Positions 11,731 through 23,239 of a stretch of 64,000 bases of DNA are shown here, piece by piece. The notes under the pieces were generated by a model. The model ran no database searches, was not told where the DNA came from, and saw only the letters and a program-made list of their open reading frames with translations. The DNA comes from Impatiens glandulifera. Taxonomy: Eukaryota > Streptophyta > Magnoliopsida > Ericales > Balsaminaceae. A program made the position numbers and the translations under genes. Numbering within the stretch: position 1 is the first letter of the stretch; each line of letters opens with the position of its first letter. The DNA lies in NCBI RefSeq assembly GCF_907164915.1, contig NC_061862.1, forward strand, positions 38,387,758 to 38,451,757, in the 5' to 3' direction.

Positions 11731-12440
11731 ATAAAATAGATACTTTAAACTCCATAAAACTTTATTTAAATTTTCAATTATTTTTAATAATTAATTAGAT
11801 TCCAAATTATTCAAGTTTTTATTTGCAGTGGTGACATAATTAACAAAAAAAATTTTAAAAAACAATTGTACGTAATTACAAGAAAAAAATAGTCTAAATA
11901 ATTTTATCTCTAAAATTTTTGTCTAATGTTTAGTTGGTTGAATTTGGGTTTAGTAATTTTGGATTGAATTTTAATTATTCAATTTTTCTTTTAAACTTTA
12001 AATTAAATTAAATCAATACTGAAACATAATATCCTATAAAAAACCAAAAAAAATATCATTAATCCTATTAATAAAATAAAATAATAACAACTAAAATAAA
12101 TATATACAAACTAATTATGTCCCAAGATCATTAATCACTTCTATTACTTATTGTAATTATTAAATATGGTATTTAATTTATGATATTAATGGTTGTTAAA
12201 ATGATTGGTATTCTATATATTTTTAAATTACAGTGTTTTTTTAAGTACATTAAAGTGATTTTCTTTTTCTTCTTTATTTTTTCTAAACAAAATGCTTTTA
12301 TTATTGATTCATAAATATTAAATATTTAAAAATAAGGTATTTAATGAAGCCTATTAAATATTTGTAATGAATGAAAAAATAATAAAAATGCGATTATTAC
12401 TAAAATTATATTTTTTCTTAATATATTTGACTTTATTTCA
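11731..12440. repeat. Second, internally deleted copy of a block-A segment
   Basis: 11731-12148 repeats 10126-10490, and from about 12150 it continues as a repeat of 11370-11640. Block B has one copy only (about 39950-41900). Block A therefore underwent a local tandem duplication, and the second copy lacks the middle ~880 bp. The copy begins right after an (AT)n tract. Confidence 0.7.
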
Positions 12441-14751
12441 AATTAAAGTAACAAATAATAAAAAAAATACAAAATCATCTTCAAATAAGTAATAAACCAT
12501 TTCTTCATATGTAACAAAGTGAACATATTGATTGATCCGACTATGATTCAAATAAAAAAATAATTGTTGTGTTTTACTGTTAAAATGTTCTAAAATTTTA
12601 TATGAATAATGATTAAAATAAATTAATAAAATTAAACAAAAATCACTTTAATCATATCAACATATAAAATAATTAATTTTAATAATTAAAAATAACAAAT
12701 AATTTTTAACAATCAAAATAAATTTATTTTTATTTTAACTATTTTTTCAATGATTGTGATAACAAAGATTAATACATTTTAAAATTTTAAACTGGCTATA
12801 CAAAATTGAGAAGAAATCCATAAATAATAAGGGATTAATAAAAAGAATGAAGGTAGTTTAATGACAAAATTTAGGAAGAAATCATACATAATTCAAATTT
12901 GAAGACAAATAAATATGGTTTGGACCGTATGGATGGATGGTGTTAAAAAGTAAAACCTACCCAAATTTACACAGTATTTAAAATGGATTTTCTCAAATAA
13001 ATAAGATAATTTTTATATGTTTAATAACTTCAAGTTTGTTTATAATTTAAAACCCTAAATTTGTTTTGTGGTCAAATTATGGTCCAAACTTTTAAAATTT
13101 ATTAAAAAACAGATGACATTTAAATTCAAAAGAAATAAAAATTTCAAGAAAGAAGATGCAATGTTTGAAATTTGAAAAAGTAATTGAACCAAATTGTTCA
13201 TATGGACAGTTTTCCCTAAAACTGTGTACTTAGATGAGACAGGAATATACTTGTGTCCATAGTTATGACATGTTATCTCATCCCGATTCTGCAATGAATA
13301 ATATAAATACAATTAAATATATAAAATCACTAATATATTTATTAATTATATCTTATAAGACTTATAAGTTTGTTTCATTTTAACAATATAAAATTTTAAT
13401 ATTTAAAAAATCTGTTTATATAATATTTATTTAAAAAATATATTTTATAAAAGGTTCCGTGAGATTTTCCGAAACCAAAAAAGGCAAAAATTATATTAAA
13501 AAATCTCAAAAATAAAATCTGGGCGCGAAAATGACAAATGAAGGAACGACAATTCATTCCTCAAACCGTCATTGTCGTCAGTAATTAAAACATACTCTAA
13601 CGTCTAAACCAATAATTTACCTTCTACTCTAAATATCACTGGTTTAAAATATATTTTTTTAATTAATAATATTTTTTAAAATAATAAAAAATAAAATATT
13701 TTGAAATTATAATATTATTAAATTGTAATAAGGTTAATAATTTTTATTTATAAATTACCTATTTATAATTATTAAAATCAATGATAACTTTAAATAAAAT
13801 ATTTTAAATCAAAACATTTATTTAAAAATAAATAAATATTTTAATATATATATATATATATAATTTATTTAAAACAACTAAATAATTAACTAATGATATT
13901 TTAGAATAAAAATATTTTTTTTAATAAGATTCATATTTTTGTTTATATATACAATTCTATTTATTTTATATTCTTATTTAAAATATATAAAAGTCTTATA
14001 TTATAGAATAACTTTATAATATTAAAAATAATTATTATATATTTTATTATATTTTGAATTTATTTAATATGATTAATTTTTTTATTTTTAATAAGATTAA
14101 TAATCTTAATTTTTATATGTAATAATATTATAATACATTATTATTTAAAATATATAAATTTTTTGTCATTCCAATTAAAATGAGTTTATAATAATAAAAA
14201 CAATTATTATTTTAAAATATTTTTTATTATTTAATGATTTAGTTCCATATTTATTTAGTAAATATTTTATTCTAATATAGATTATATGTATATAAATTAA
14301 AATTATCAATCTAATTAAAATTTAAATAAAATAATAATTTTATAATAATTTATTATTTACTAATTTAAATAAAATTATTAAGTAAAATTATATAAGTAAA
14401 TAAATAATTATAAGTACGATCAATTGGTGCGATTAAAAGTTGATTTACATGTGGCAATATAAATACAAATGTATTTAAAAAATATAATTATTATTATTAT
14501 TATTTTTTAATTAGTGAATAAATTTCACAAAGTATATGTGTTCGATAAATAATTATATTTAACATCTATAATCTTAAATATGTTATTTTTGTTAATGTTT
14601 AATAGATTAGATATAAAAAGACATTTTGTATTATTAGAATATTTAAATAATATATTAAATTAAAAAGACCCTTAATATGTTTCTAAAGCTAAAAACAATT
14701 CCTCAATAAAATCACATTAAATTATATAAAAAATTAGTTCAAACATCATAC

Positions 14752-15871
14752 TAAGTGTGTTCAACCGGTTAATCTGTTAAACGGTTCTAGTTAAGACCGG
14801 TTTTACCTTTTTTTTACAAACCAATTAACCGACCATTAATGGTATCAGTTTTACCGGTTCTAGTTCTACCGGTTTTGATCAGTTCCGGTCCGTTAACCGT
14901 GTTTAACCAAGAACCGATAATTCAATTTTTTAAATTAAATAATAAATTTATGAAATGATTTTTTTAAATTATTGTTTGCACTCTCCTATTGTAGTATTCT
15001 CCATCCTTTCTTTTCTCTATTATAATATAATATATTATATTATTTATAATATAATATAATATATTATTATTAAAATATATTATATTATTAGACTATATTT
15101 ATTGATATATTTAAGAATATGTTATAATATATTATAATATATTATTTTATTATAATAATATAATATATTTATAGCTATTTTGTTAGTTTTTTATATGTTT
15201 ATTGAGAAAATTCAAATTTATTATTTCGATTTTTTACCCACTAAGTGTTGGAAGACAGCCAATTAGAAATGTTACGAAATCCCTCGCTGCTCTCGGGATG
15301 CCCTCAGCGTCAAAAAATGGGAACATATGGGTTAATTCGAATCAATATGGAATTTTTACCTCATGCTCATTCTACATAAAGTTAAAATATGAAAGGAAGG
15401 TTGATGACATCAAGTTTTAATTTGTTTAACTATTTTAATTTTGTTAATTTATAATTCCACATTATTGTATCGTTATAAAAACAATTTTACATATTTTAAT
15501 AAAATTATTTCAGTTTGTTTTTATTTTGTAAAATTTTATATAAATTATAATATTTTAAAAAAATATTCTATATAAAATATAATTTAAAAATAAAAAAATA
15601 AATTTTTTTATAAATAATTAAATATTATTTATAATATATCTATTATTTATAAAATAACTAATACAAATTATAAAATATAAAAATATAAGTTTAAATTATT
15701 ACCGGTTAAACCGTTAGAAAAATAGATAAACCGAAAACTGAACAGTTTAACTAGTAAAAAACCAGTTAACTAAAACCGCTAGAACCAGTTAACCAATAAA
15801 CCGTTAAAATGAAACCGGTTAACTATCGATTCGGTTAAGTTACCAATTTTTTAGTTTTTTGCACAGTCCTA
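14752..15871. mobile_element. Non-autonomous hAT-like element, 8-bp target duplication
   Basis: The element begins TAAGTGTG and ends CACAGTCCTA, so its ends pair roughly as TARG-GTG. It is flanked by 'catcatac' at 14744-14751 and 15872-15879. Both ends are packed with repeated, inverted 'accggtt'/'ggttctag' words (for example near 14765-14900 and 15705-15835), which would serve as subterminal transposase-binding sites. The internal ~70-codon frame at 15202-15420 matches no family I know. Block B keeps the empty site at about 44829-44840. Confidence 0.82.
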
Positions 15872-15887
15872 CATCATACTTTTCTAT

Positions 15888-16179
15888 GAGTAATGATAGA
15901 GAGAGCGAAAGTTTTGTAGCGAATGTGCAGCGAACTGAGGTGGAAGGCTGACTAGGCATGATGACTCAACATTTCAAATTCTTTAATAAAAATTGAAGAA
16001 GAGATAAAAAATAAATGATTAATAAAGATAAGAGAGAGAAATTATTAATGATCCGGAGAGAGAGGTAAATAAAATTTAAAATGTCGAGTCATCATGTCTA
16101 ATGCCTAATGCCTAGTCAACCTTCCACATCAGTTCGCTGCACATTCGCTGCAAATCTTTCGCTCCCCCTATCATTACTC
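15888..16179. mobile_element. Mutator-like MITE with long inverted repeats and 9-bp target duplication
   Basis: The 292-bp element begins GAGTAATGATAG and ends CTATCATTACTC. Inverted repeats of about 80 bp at each end share 'gcagcgaatgtgcagcgaac' and 'tgactaggcat'. It is flanked by 'cttttctat' at 15879-15887 and 16180-16188, the 9-bp duplication typical of Mutator-like elements. It sits directly next to the hAT element, so the two target duplications share one base (15879). Block B preserves the site without either insertion. Confidence 0.85.
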
Positions 16180-16188
16180 CTTTTCTAT

Positions 16189-16515
16189 ATTGACTCAAAT
16201 TTCCTTTTGTGCATTTTATTTAATTGACTATAGGTAGTCTTTTACACTAAAAAAACACACTATGAACTTGGGTCTAGTTTGATTTAGTGATTATTGATGT
16301 TTTTTTATTACAAAAATCAACTATCATTTTATTGATTATTTAAACACTTATTTTATATATTTAAATATCAAAACTTTTACTCGCAAATAAATATATATCT
16401 TTAACTACATGATTTAGATATTCATTTTATACCCTTCAATTTATAATTTTAATTAATTAAAAATTAAAATAAATAATTTATTTGTGATCCACGTTGTATT
16501 AATTAGTTTTAAAAT
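16189..16515. repeat. Block A, part 3 of the duplication
   Basis: This continues the alignment with 44840-45113 and ends at 'agttttaaaatta', beyond which the two blocks differ. It is AT-rich with no gene. Confidence 0.75.
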
Positions 16516-17390
16516 TAGATAAATAATTGATATGGATATTTAATTAAGAGTGATGATAAAGTTGCAAAAATTTGATTTTATTAACACTTGATTAAATTTA
16601 AATTTAATATGGGCAATAAATTTTATTTTCTAAATCCAATCACGTGTTAATACATTATTTCTGATACCATTCATTACATTAAATTTCAGCTCTCTATATT
16701 ACATTTTAATTAAATAGATAGACTAAATTAAAAATGAATTCTTAGGAACATTGGGAACATGTATCAATTACATAAAGAGAATAATTTATTTTTGAAATTT
16801 TTGCAATTCATATATTTATATATAAATCAAATAGCTCAACCAAAATGTATAGAATAAGGCCAAAATTGTCAATATAGAACCTATTGAAAACAAAAAGAGA
16901 TGCCAATCACAATCAACAAACTTGGATTTAAAGGTCAACTCATGACCATTATAGTAAATATTATTTTAGGAGAAAATGTCATTTATCTTAAAAACTAGTC
17001 AATAAAGACTAACATAGTAAAGAGAACGATAAGAGCAAGGTAAAAAATATACGAAGAAACACATACAATTGATTTTTACACCCGCATATACAACTTTTGA
17101 ACAATGTCGAGCATATCTCTATAACTTTCATAAAAACGACATATTAAATTTGATTTTTAAAAAATAATTATTTATTTTTATTTAGTATAATGAACGCATA
17201 TATAAATTTTGAAAAATATTTTTGGCTAGGATTCTTACTAATTTATAAACTTAGGGGGTAAAAAATAAATTTCTACAACTATAATCGTCTCTCCTTAAAA
17301 TAAAAAATATGGCATTAATACCATATTAAAATAGAAAAATATTATAATATTAAATTTTATTTAGAATTACATGAAACCAATAATTAAAAC
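16516..17390. other. AT-rich spacer with no gene
   Basis: No coding signal is visible. Near 17230-17270 a 'gggggtaaaaaataaatttctaca' type word resembles the LTR-end motifs seen near 3860 and may be an old retrotransposon end. Confidence 0.4.
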
Positions 17391-17439
17391 ATGGACTTCT
17401 AACTTCCCCTAAATGACATATCAGATAATGTGATGGTTA

Positions 17440-17660
17440 GTTATATATGTGAGTGCAAATTTGAGTGAATTATATGTTTAAAGGGATCGTGTGACTATTT
17501 TATATTTATGTGCAAATTTAAATGAAATATATGTGTTTGAAGGGATAGTGTGATAGTGTTAAAAACGCGAGTACAAATTTGAATGACTATATGTGTTTAA
17601 AAAATAATGATGGTGATGTCCGTATAAATTTGTGTTTGAAGGGATAAGATGATGGTAATA
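17440..17660. repeat. Imperfect ~60-bp tandem repeats
   Basis: Four degenerate copies of a 'gtgcaaatttgaatga...atatgtgtttgaagggata' unit lie side by side. No coding frame is maintained. Divergence among the units implies an old array. Confidence 0.55.
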
Positions 17661-17679
17661 TATGTAAAGGGATATGAGT

Positions 17680-17896
17680 GCAAAAGGGGTTCCTCTCTCT
17701 CTCTTCACATTTCACGTGACCTTCTTCTTTTCAAAACCCCACATTTTAATATTCAAGTGCAAGGCCCTGGGGTTTCATAGTTTTGCCTATAAATACCCCT
17801 CTTAACACCCTAGCAAAAGGGGTTATTCTCTCTCTTTTCACATTTCACGTGACCTTCTTCTTCTTTTCAAAACCCAACTTTTTAATATTCAAGTGC
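17680..17896. repeat. Direct repeat with G-box and TATA-like box
   Basis: 17680-17760 is repeated at 17813-17896. Each copy holds a 'ttCACGTGacc' G-box (17713-17718 and 17846-17851) and a CT-rich run. Between the copies lies TATAAATA at 17788-17795. G-boxes bind plant bZIP and bHLH factors. The arrangement looks like an orphan plus-strand promoter, since no gene follows. This is inference from motifs only. Confidence 0.45.
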
Positions 17897-18142
17897 CTTT
17901 AAGCTGCACCTTTGAAATAAAAAAGTTCATCCACTTGAGTCAAGAAAGATTTTTGTCTTCATATAATAAGATTGCTTTTGGTTTTTCTATTATATAATAT
18001 GATTGTATGTATGATTATTAGCTAATTAGGGTCTTTAACTTTATGTATGATTTATGTAAATATTAATAACATATTTAACATGTAACTAAAATAAAATATA
18101 ACTAAAAAAACAGAAAGTTTAATATAAATAAGAGGTTAAAAA

Positions 18143-18432
18143 CTGTTTTTTTTTACAGTTTTATTATTATTATTATAATATTATTATTATTATTTGAATA
18201 ATTAGATCTAAGATGTTGAATTATATATTAATAAACTTTTATAAAACTTTAAGGGTCATTTGAATTTGAAGAACCCTAAGTAAAAAAAAAAACTGTTTTC
18301 TTTTTACAGTTTTATTATTATTATAATATTATTATTATTATTTGAATAATTAGATCTAAGATGTTGAATTATATATTAGTAAACTTTTATAAAACTTTAA
18401 GAGCCATTTGAATTTGAAGAACCCTAAGTAAA
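18143..18432. repeat. Two tandem copies of a ~145-bp AT-rich unit
   Basis: Copies at 18143-18285 and 18290-18432 differ at only a few positions; both contain 'gatctaagatgttgaattat' and end 'gaagaaccctaagta'. A third partial start occurs near 18460. No gene is present. Confidence 0.7.
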
Positions 18433-18994
18433 AAATATAAAAAAAAATTAAAAAAAAATTGTTTTCTTTGTACAGTTTTATTTGCTTTAGTTTTCTTTTG
18501 TCTTTCTTTATTTTTTTTATTTTTTTATCTTTTTTTATCTCATGCAAACTCTTTAAATGTTTAAAATGGAAAATTTCTAAAATGTAAAGTGTAAAAAAAT
18601 TTTTAAAAATGCCAAAATTAATTAGTAGAGACCTTAAGGGCGTTGTGGACATAGCGTCTAAAAAACTCTTTCACACACGTAACCAAACGCCGAACTCACA
18701 TATCTTAATTTCCTAATTTTTGAAATTAGGTGGAGACTCTCTAGTCGTGAGGTTAATTAATATTCAAAAAAGTAAAAAAAAAAAGGCCTATGACATACTT
18801 CCCATTAAAAAACTTTTAATCTCTCCCAGATTCGATGGGAAGATAAGATATGTAGTTGTCTACAAAGCCTTATTTTTAAAACTTCAACTTTTCAAACATT
18901 AAAATTAATTCCCCTCACATTATAAAAAAAACAAATTTTTTAAAGAGTGTCCCAGAATTTTCAAACTAGTCGATCAATTTTTTTTTTAAAAATC

Positions 18995-19372
18995 GATCAC
19001 AATTTTTGTCAAATGTTCATCTATACAATTGTGTAAAATTTCTACACATTTCTTCATGTTTTGAGCTCATTGTATAAGTCACTACATTTTTTAGGCAATG
19101 AGATGCTATAAGTGTTAGCACTGACTTCAAGATCACTGCACTATATTTTATCCTAAGCGTCTCAATTATTCCACTGGCCTTCAAAAAAAAACAAGTATCA
19201 ACATGTTAGTATTCAGAATTCCCAAACAATCAAAATATTAAAACTGTATAACTTACATTTTATTTTGTAAGATCACAATTTTATTATGTTTCATCTCATA
19301 CATAGGTTTTCACTTGCCTCATATAGTAGATTCCACAGTCTGTTTTATTCTTTAGTGTTTGCCATGAAAATT
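18995..19372. repeat. Dispersed repeat R, copy 1 (contains the empty site of the solo LTR)
   Basis: This matches 62777-62899 joined to 63756-64000, the second copy of which runs off the window end. At 19114-19130 it reads 'gttagcactgacttcaag', the uninterrupted form of the site into which the LTR at 62900-63755 inserted. Its class is unknown; the 'cactacatttttt' word near 19080 is not enough to call a CACTA end. Confidence 0.7.
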
Positions 19373-20352
19373 TTAAAATCCGGATCAAGAATTGAGCTAT
19401 TAAAGAGGCGCTTGGTGAGTTAATACTTTTAAGGAAATCCACAAACGCGAGCTGTTATTTTACCAAGGCAAGAAAAATATAAACATGGAAGAAGATTATT
19501 TGGTAATGGAACGTTCCAATTTTTTTTAGAAGTTTAACGTATTACCAAGGCCGAAGCAATCAAATATTTATACTCCCATTTTTTTGTTTAGCAATGGAAG
19601 GTTGATAATTATTTGGATTTGTTTGAATGTCAAGCTTATGTAGAAAATATAATATATCCACTTTGTATAATAGGGATGAAGATTTGCAAAGTCCCATATT
19701 AGGATGTCATATGGCTAAGTAGCTGAAAAATAAAATATTAGAAAGGTTATTTAAAACACCAATAGTCTTTAAGTCATCAAATGATATATTAAATAATATT
19801 TTTAATTGTGTCTTCAAAAAGAGTAGGCATAATATGTAAAAAACATATAGAGTTAAGAGCTGGATATGGGACATTGTAAAGAAGAAAAAATTGTGGATTC
19901 TATGTCTGGGTTGTCTAATATTCCTCAAATCTAGAGTATAGGCCTAGACATAAACTATTTTACAGTCTAGATATGTTTTAATTTTCATGGTACATATATT
20001 TTCTTTGGTCAGGGTGGTGTGTTGACATTGGAATAAAATTCGTTGTAAAGAAATTTAATAAAACACATCTTAATAAGAGTTAAGAAAACATTATAATGAA
20101 TATGAAGAGTTCTAAAGATGTTACCTTAATTCAAAATCATTTGTAAATATTAAGTCCACAAACTGTTTTTCTTTGAGACTTAATTTGGCCTTTTCGAAGT
20201 GTTTGGTATATTTTTTGAAATGTGTTGTCAAGTATGAAGTTCTAAGAGCCATTAATAGAGTTTGATTCTTCCTATTAGGGTGTTGTCTGATATGGACTTT
20301 TTCGAGTTCCTATACGTTCTTTTCTTTCAAAATCCTACATACTAATTTCAGA
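19373..20352. other. Unassigned stretch between repeat R and a coding-like repeat
   Basis: No frame longer than about 75 codons stands out, and none resembles a known family. It may be the decayed interior of the same element as repeat R. Confidence 0.3.
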
Positions 20353-20586
20353 GGTGTTTCTACTCGAACTTCAACGAATGGACAGACTTGTCCACTATCT
20401 GCGGGTGGTGTTTCTACTCCAACTTCTACAGATGGAGATAATTGTCCACCATCTATGGGTGATGTTTCTAGTCGAACCTCTATGGATCAAGAGACTTGTC
20501 CACCATATGCAGGTGGTGTTTCTACTCCAAGTAGCACAACTAAAAACATATATATTCAATATGTTAGAACAATTACATTTAAATAA
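20353..20586 (+). pseudogene. Coding-like fragment with an 18-residue tandem repeat
   Basis: In the frame starting at 20353, 77 codons run without a stop to TAA at 20584-20586. They form successive 18-residue units starting at 20353, 20407, 20461 and 20515, each resembling GVSTPTSTDGDNCPPSMG. The exact 54-bp period keeps the frame, and synonymous-looking changes leave the Cys-Pro pair in place in three units, which suggests a real former exon. There is no start codon or upstream frame, so it is a fragment. I do not recognise the protein. Its position between repeat R and a subterminal-like array suggests a transposon-encoded protein, but that is inference. Confidence 0.5.
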
Positions 20587-20639
20587 CCACCAAAATAAAG
20601 TACTAATATTTGACAAAGATTAAATACCAGTAGAAATGT

Positions 20640-21480
20640 TTAAGGTCCATGAAAATGAGTAATTTTATTTCTTTGATACTTGTCGTAGAAATCAACCAAT
20701 CCTTTAATGATAAACTAGTACCAAATCAATTTTTGGATTTTATCAACATCCATTAAATATTTAAAGATCACAAAAATTGGTCAGAAGTGTATATGAATGT
20801 ATGATGCTTTGGAATGTCAGTTTTAAGATTAACTCTATACTTGGATTGCTGATTTTATGAGGTCCACATAAAGCTGCTAACAAGATAAACTACAAAGTCT
20901 ATCTTAAAATTATTGTTAGTTGCTCAGTTTTGTAGGATTTTCTATGGCATTTCAGTTGTTTTGGGAGCGCCACTATTTTGGAGGATTCTCTATCTTCTCT
21001 TCCACTTCATGAACTTTTGATCGTATTTGGAGTCTTTTGAGTCGTTTATAGTTGACTTGGTGATTTCGATCTCCCTTTAGGGATGTTTAGTACGCACTGA
21101 ACATCTTCATCCATTTGGATATCTTCGTCATTCTCTAGGATGAGCGCACACCTCCTCTAGTTGAATGACCTAATGACATGTCAAGAGAATTTTACAGGGC
21201 ATTTTGAGATGCCAAGTGACAAACGTACTTCGAAGCTTATGACCTTCACGACCTCTTTTTGTTCGTCTGATAATTGTTAAACAAGATTGTAAATGCACAT
21301 TAACGAGATTCTCATCATAGATATGTTTTTACTAAAATTTTGTCTTTTTTTAGGGGGAGAGTTGCACACCCTTCATAATCAAGACATGTTGTAACTAGTA
21401 GTTCTAGTGCTGTCGAGGGCCCATGGCTCCTTTGATATACTCTACAAAAAATAGATAAATGAACCTCGCTTAAAAAATCA
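20640..21480. other. Unassigned spacer
   Basis: The composition is mixed and there is no sustained frame. Nothing in it could be identified. Confidence 0.3.
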
Positions 21481-21499
21481 GATACAAAAGTGTTGAAAA

Positions 21500-22130
21500 T
21501 TCAAGTTTGTTTCAACATAAAAAAGTGCCGAACATGGCCCTATTCAATGCCGAACATGACCTTGTTCAGCGCTGAGCATAGCCTTAAAAGGCACTGAACA
21601 TGGAATGCAAAACTGATAAATAAAAGTGTTTTTTCAACATAAAAAGTGTCGAACCTGCCCTTTTTCAGCACTGAACATTGAATGTAGAACTGAAAACTTC
21701 AAGTTTCTTTCGACATAAAAAGTGTTGAACATGGCATTGTTCAGCGTTGAACATGGAATGCACAACTGAAAAATTCAAAAAATTTCAACATAAAAAAGTT
21801 TCGAACACGACCTTATAAGGCGTTGAACATGGAATGCAAGACGGGAAAATAAGTGTTTTTTCAAAATAAACAAAGTGCCGAATACGACAATGTTTTAACA
21901 TATCCCTTTTCGGCGCTAAATATGTAATGCAAAATTGAAAAATAAGTTTCTTTCAAAATAAACAAAGTACCGAACAATGCCATGTTCAACATGGTCCTGT
22001 GAGATGCTAAACATGGAATGCATAACTTAAAAATAAGGTTTTTTTCAAAATAAAAAAGAGTCGAACATGGAATGCATAACTTAAAAATAAGTGTTTTTTC
22101 AAAATAAACAAAGTGTCGAACAAGACTATC
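21500..22130. repeat. Array of 'gccgaacatgg...ggcactgaacatggaatgca' repeats
   Basis: Seven or more degenerate units of about 60-110 bp share 'aaagtgccgaacatg', 'ttcagcgctgaacatgg' and 'aatgcaaaactga'. Many contain short inverted pairs (cgaacatg/catgttcag). A short related array in opposite orientation lies at 62660-62760 beside repeat R copy 2. This pattern fits subterminal repeats of a DNA transposon, for example CACTA-type, but no terminal motif was found. Confidence 0.5.
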
Positions 22131-22470
22131 CTGTAGCCATTGATAGTCATGACATTTTGAAAATCAAAAACCAACAAATCAGTCTCAACAACTATTCCAA
22201 AGTTGGAAATCAAATTAATTGGAATTTCTATTACTCTTCTTTATGCTTCTAATTATATGATGTGATGTAATAATTAAAAACAAGTCATTTAGTGAACAAT
22301 AAAATTTGGTCCATCTCTTTTTTTTTAAATATTTAAATAGGATTATTTATTTCAACTTGATTAACTATATATATATATATATATATATGATAAAGTCAAT
22401 ATACATGTTAATTCATCTTTCTAACCAAATGAAGTTAGTCTAGGTTTGCAACCTCTTGCAGAGATCCAAA
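22122..22470. other. Short motifs shared with the RCC1-remnant regions
   Basis: 'gttgatagtcatgacattt' recurs in block B at about 38655-38680 with one mismatch here, and 'cttgcagagatccaaagc' at 22453-22472 recurs at 51052-51075 in the RCC1 N-terminal exon. An (AT)n tract lies between them (22365-22388). The stretch looks like another shredded copy of the RCC1 locus. Confidence 0.4.
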
Positions 22471-22494
22471 GCTTTTAATGTTTATAAAAATATT

Positions 22495-23198
22495 GCTGAA
22501 AGTAAGAACTGTGCAAATGGAACTACGAATTTAAGCTCTGCAATGATGCAACCTTTTGTACGTGATTAATGGGAAACTTCAGTAGGCTTCAACTGGAGAA
22601 CATGTTTCTGTAGAATTTGTGCAAACGGCTTCTATTAAAGATACAAGTGGAGGACCAGTTTTTAGAAATGCTGAGGGCAGTCCTCCCAACGTACGTAAAT
22701 GGAACAATAGTTGAGCATAATTTTAATGGATACCCAAAGAATTCAGTTAAAACCATAGTTTCTACTGGAGTAAAAGGGAAAGATAGTCACATTTATGGAA
22801 AAGATTTTATTGCTACTGGAAATAATTCTCAAGGACAATCATGTGATGTTGAGAATAATACTGGAAGAAAGAAATATGTGTGCAAATGAAGCTGCTGATT
22901 TAAACTCTGCCAAAGGTTCTTGGTGATGGGAAATATAACCATGATTCAATTGAAGGACAAGCTTCTGATACTCCTGCGGTTAATGATGCGGAGCGGGGGC
23001 AATTACTGGAAATAAACTACAGGATATTGCTGTAGAAAGTCTTTCCAATGTACATAAATTAATAACTGGGCATAATTCAATTACTAGAGTTGCTACTGGA
23101 GTAAAAAGGAAAAACATTCTCATTGATGCAAAGGTTCTGCTCCTACTGGAAATAATATCCAAGGACAGTCAAGTGATGCTGAGAATGAAAGGAAATGG
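22495..23198 (+). pseudogene. Two diverged ~365-bp coding-like repeats, interrupted by a gypsy element
   Basis: Unit 1 (about 22495-22870) and unit 2 (about 22871-23198) align: 'tgcaaatggaactacgaattt' type words, then 'actggagtaaaa', 'actggaaataat' and 'caaggacaatcatgtgatg' appear in both. A plus-strand frame in unit 1 (22617-22889) reads '...TGNNSQGQSCDVENNTGR'; unit 2 reads 'EIISKDSQ' in the shifted frame. Codon-like conservation suggests a former repeat protein, now frameshifted. The family is not recognised. The gypsy element begins exactly at the end of unit 2. Confidence 0.45.
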
Positions 23199-23239
23199 TA
23201 TAGCCCTAATTCTCAATTCCTTTCGTAACATTAGCCTCT

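Larger units (their letters stand above)
8996..14743. repeat. Block A, part 2 of the segmental duplication
   Basis: This is collinear with about 37585-44835. It is extremely AT-rich and has no intact gene. It includes an old MITE-like segment at about 9080-9240 ('gaagggaatttgg...gggaatgacgtgtcac') that is present in both blocks, RCC1-gene remnants (about 10011-10110 and 10800-13050), and (AT)n tracts at 9939-10003, 11684-11719 and about 13846-13862. Stretches 9241-9890 and 13060-14743 show only AT-rich sequence with no signal I can interpret. Confidence 0.85.

Noticed and set aside
18356..18652. 98-codon minus-strand frame rich in Lys and Phe
   Set aside because: It lies in A/T homopolymer-rich DNA and overlaps the tandem repeat; it has the composition of translated low-complexity sequence.
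19080..19095. CACTA transposon terminus at 'cactacatttttt'
   Set aside because: No matching inverted end or 3-bp duplication was found, and the word lies inside repeat R rather than at its edge.
20395..20616. Frames on other strand and phases over the 54-bp repeat
   Set aside because: The frame starting at 20353 gives a balanced Gly/Ser/Thr/Pro protein, whereas the others give Leu/Val- or Trp/Ser-rich by-products of the same period.
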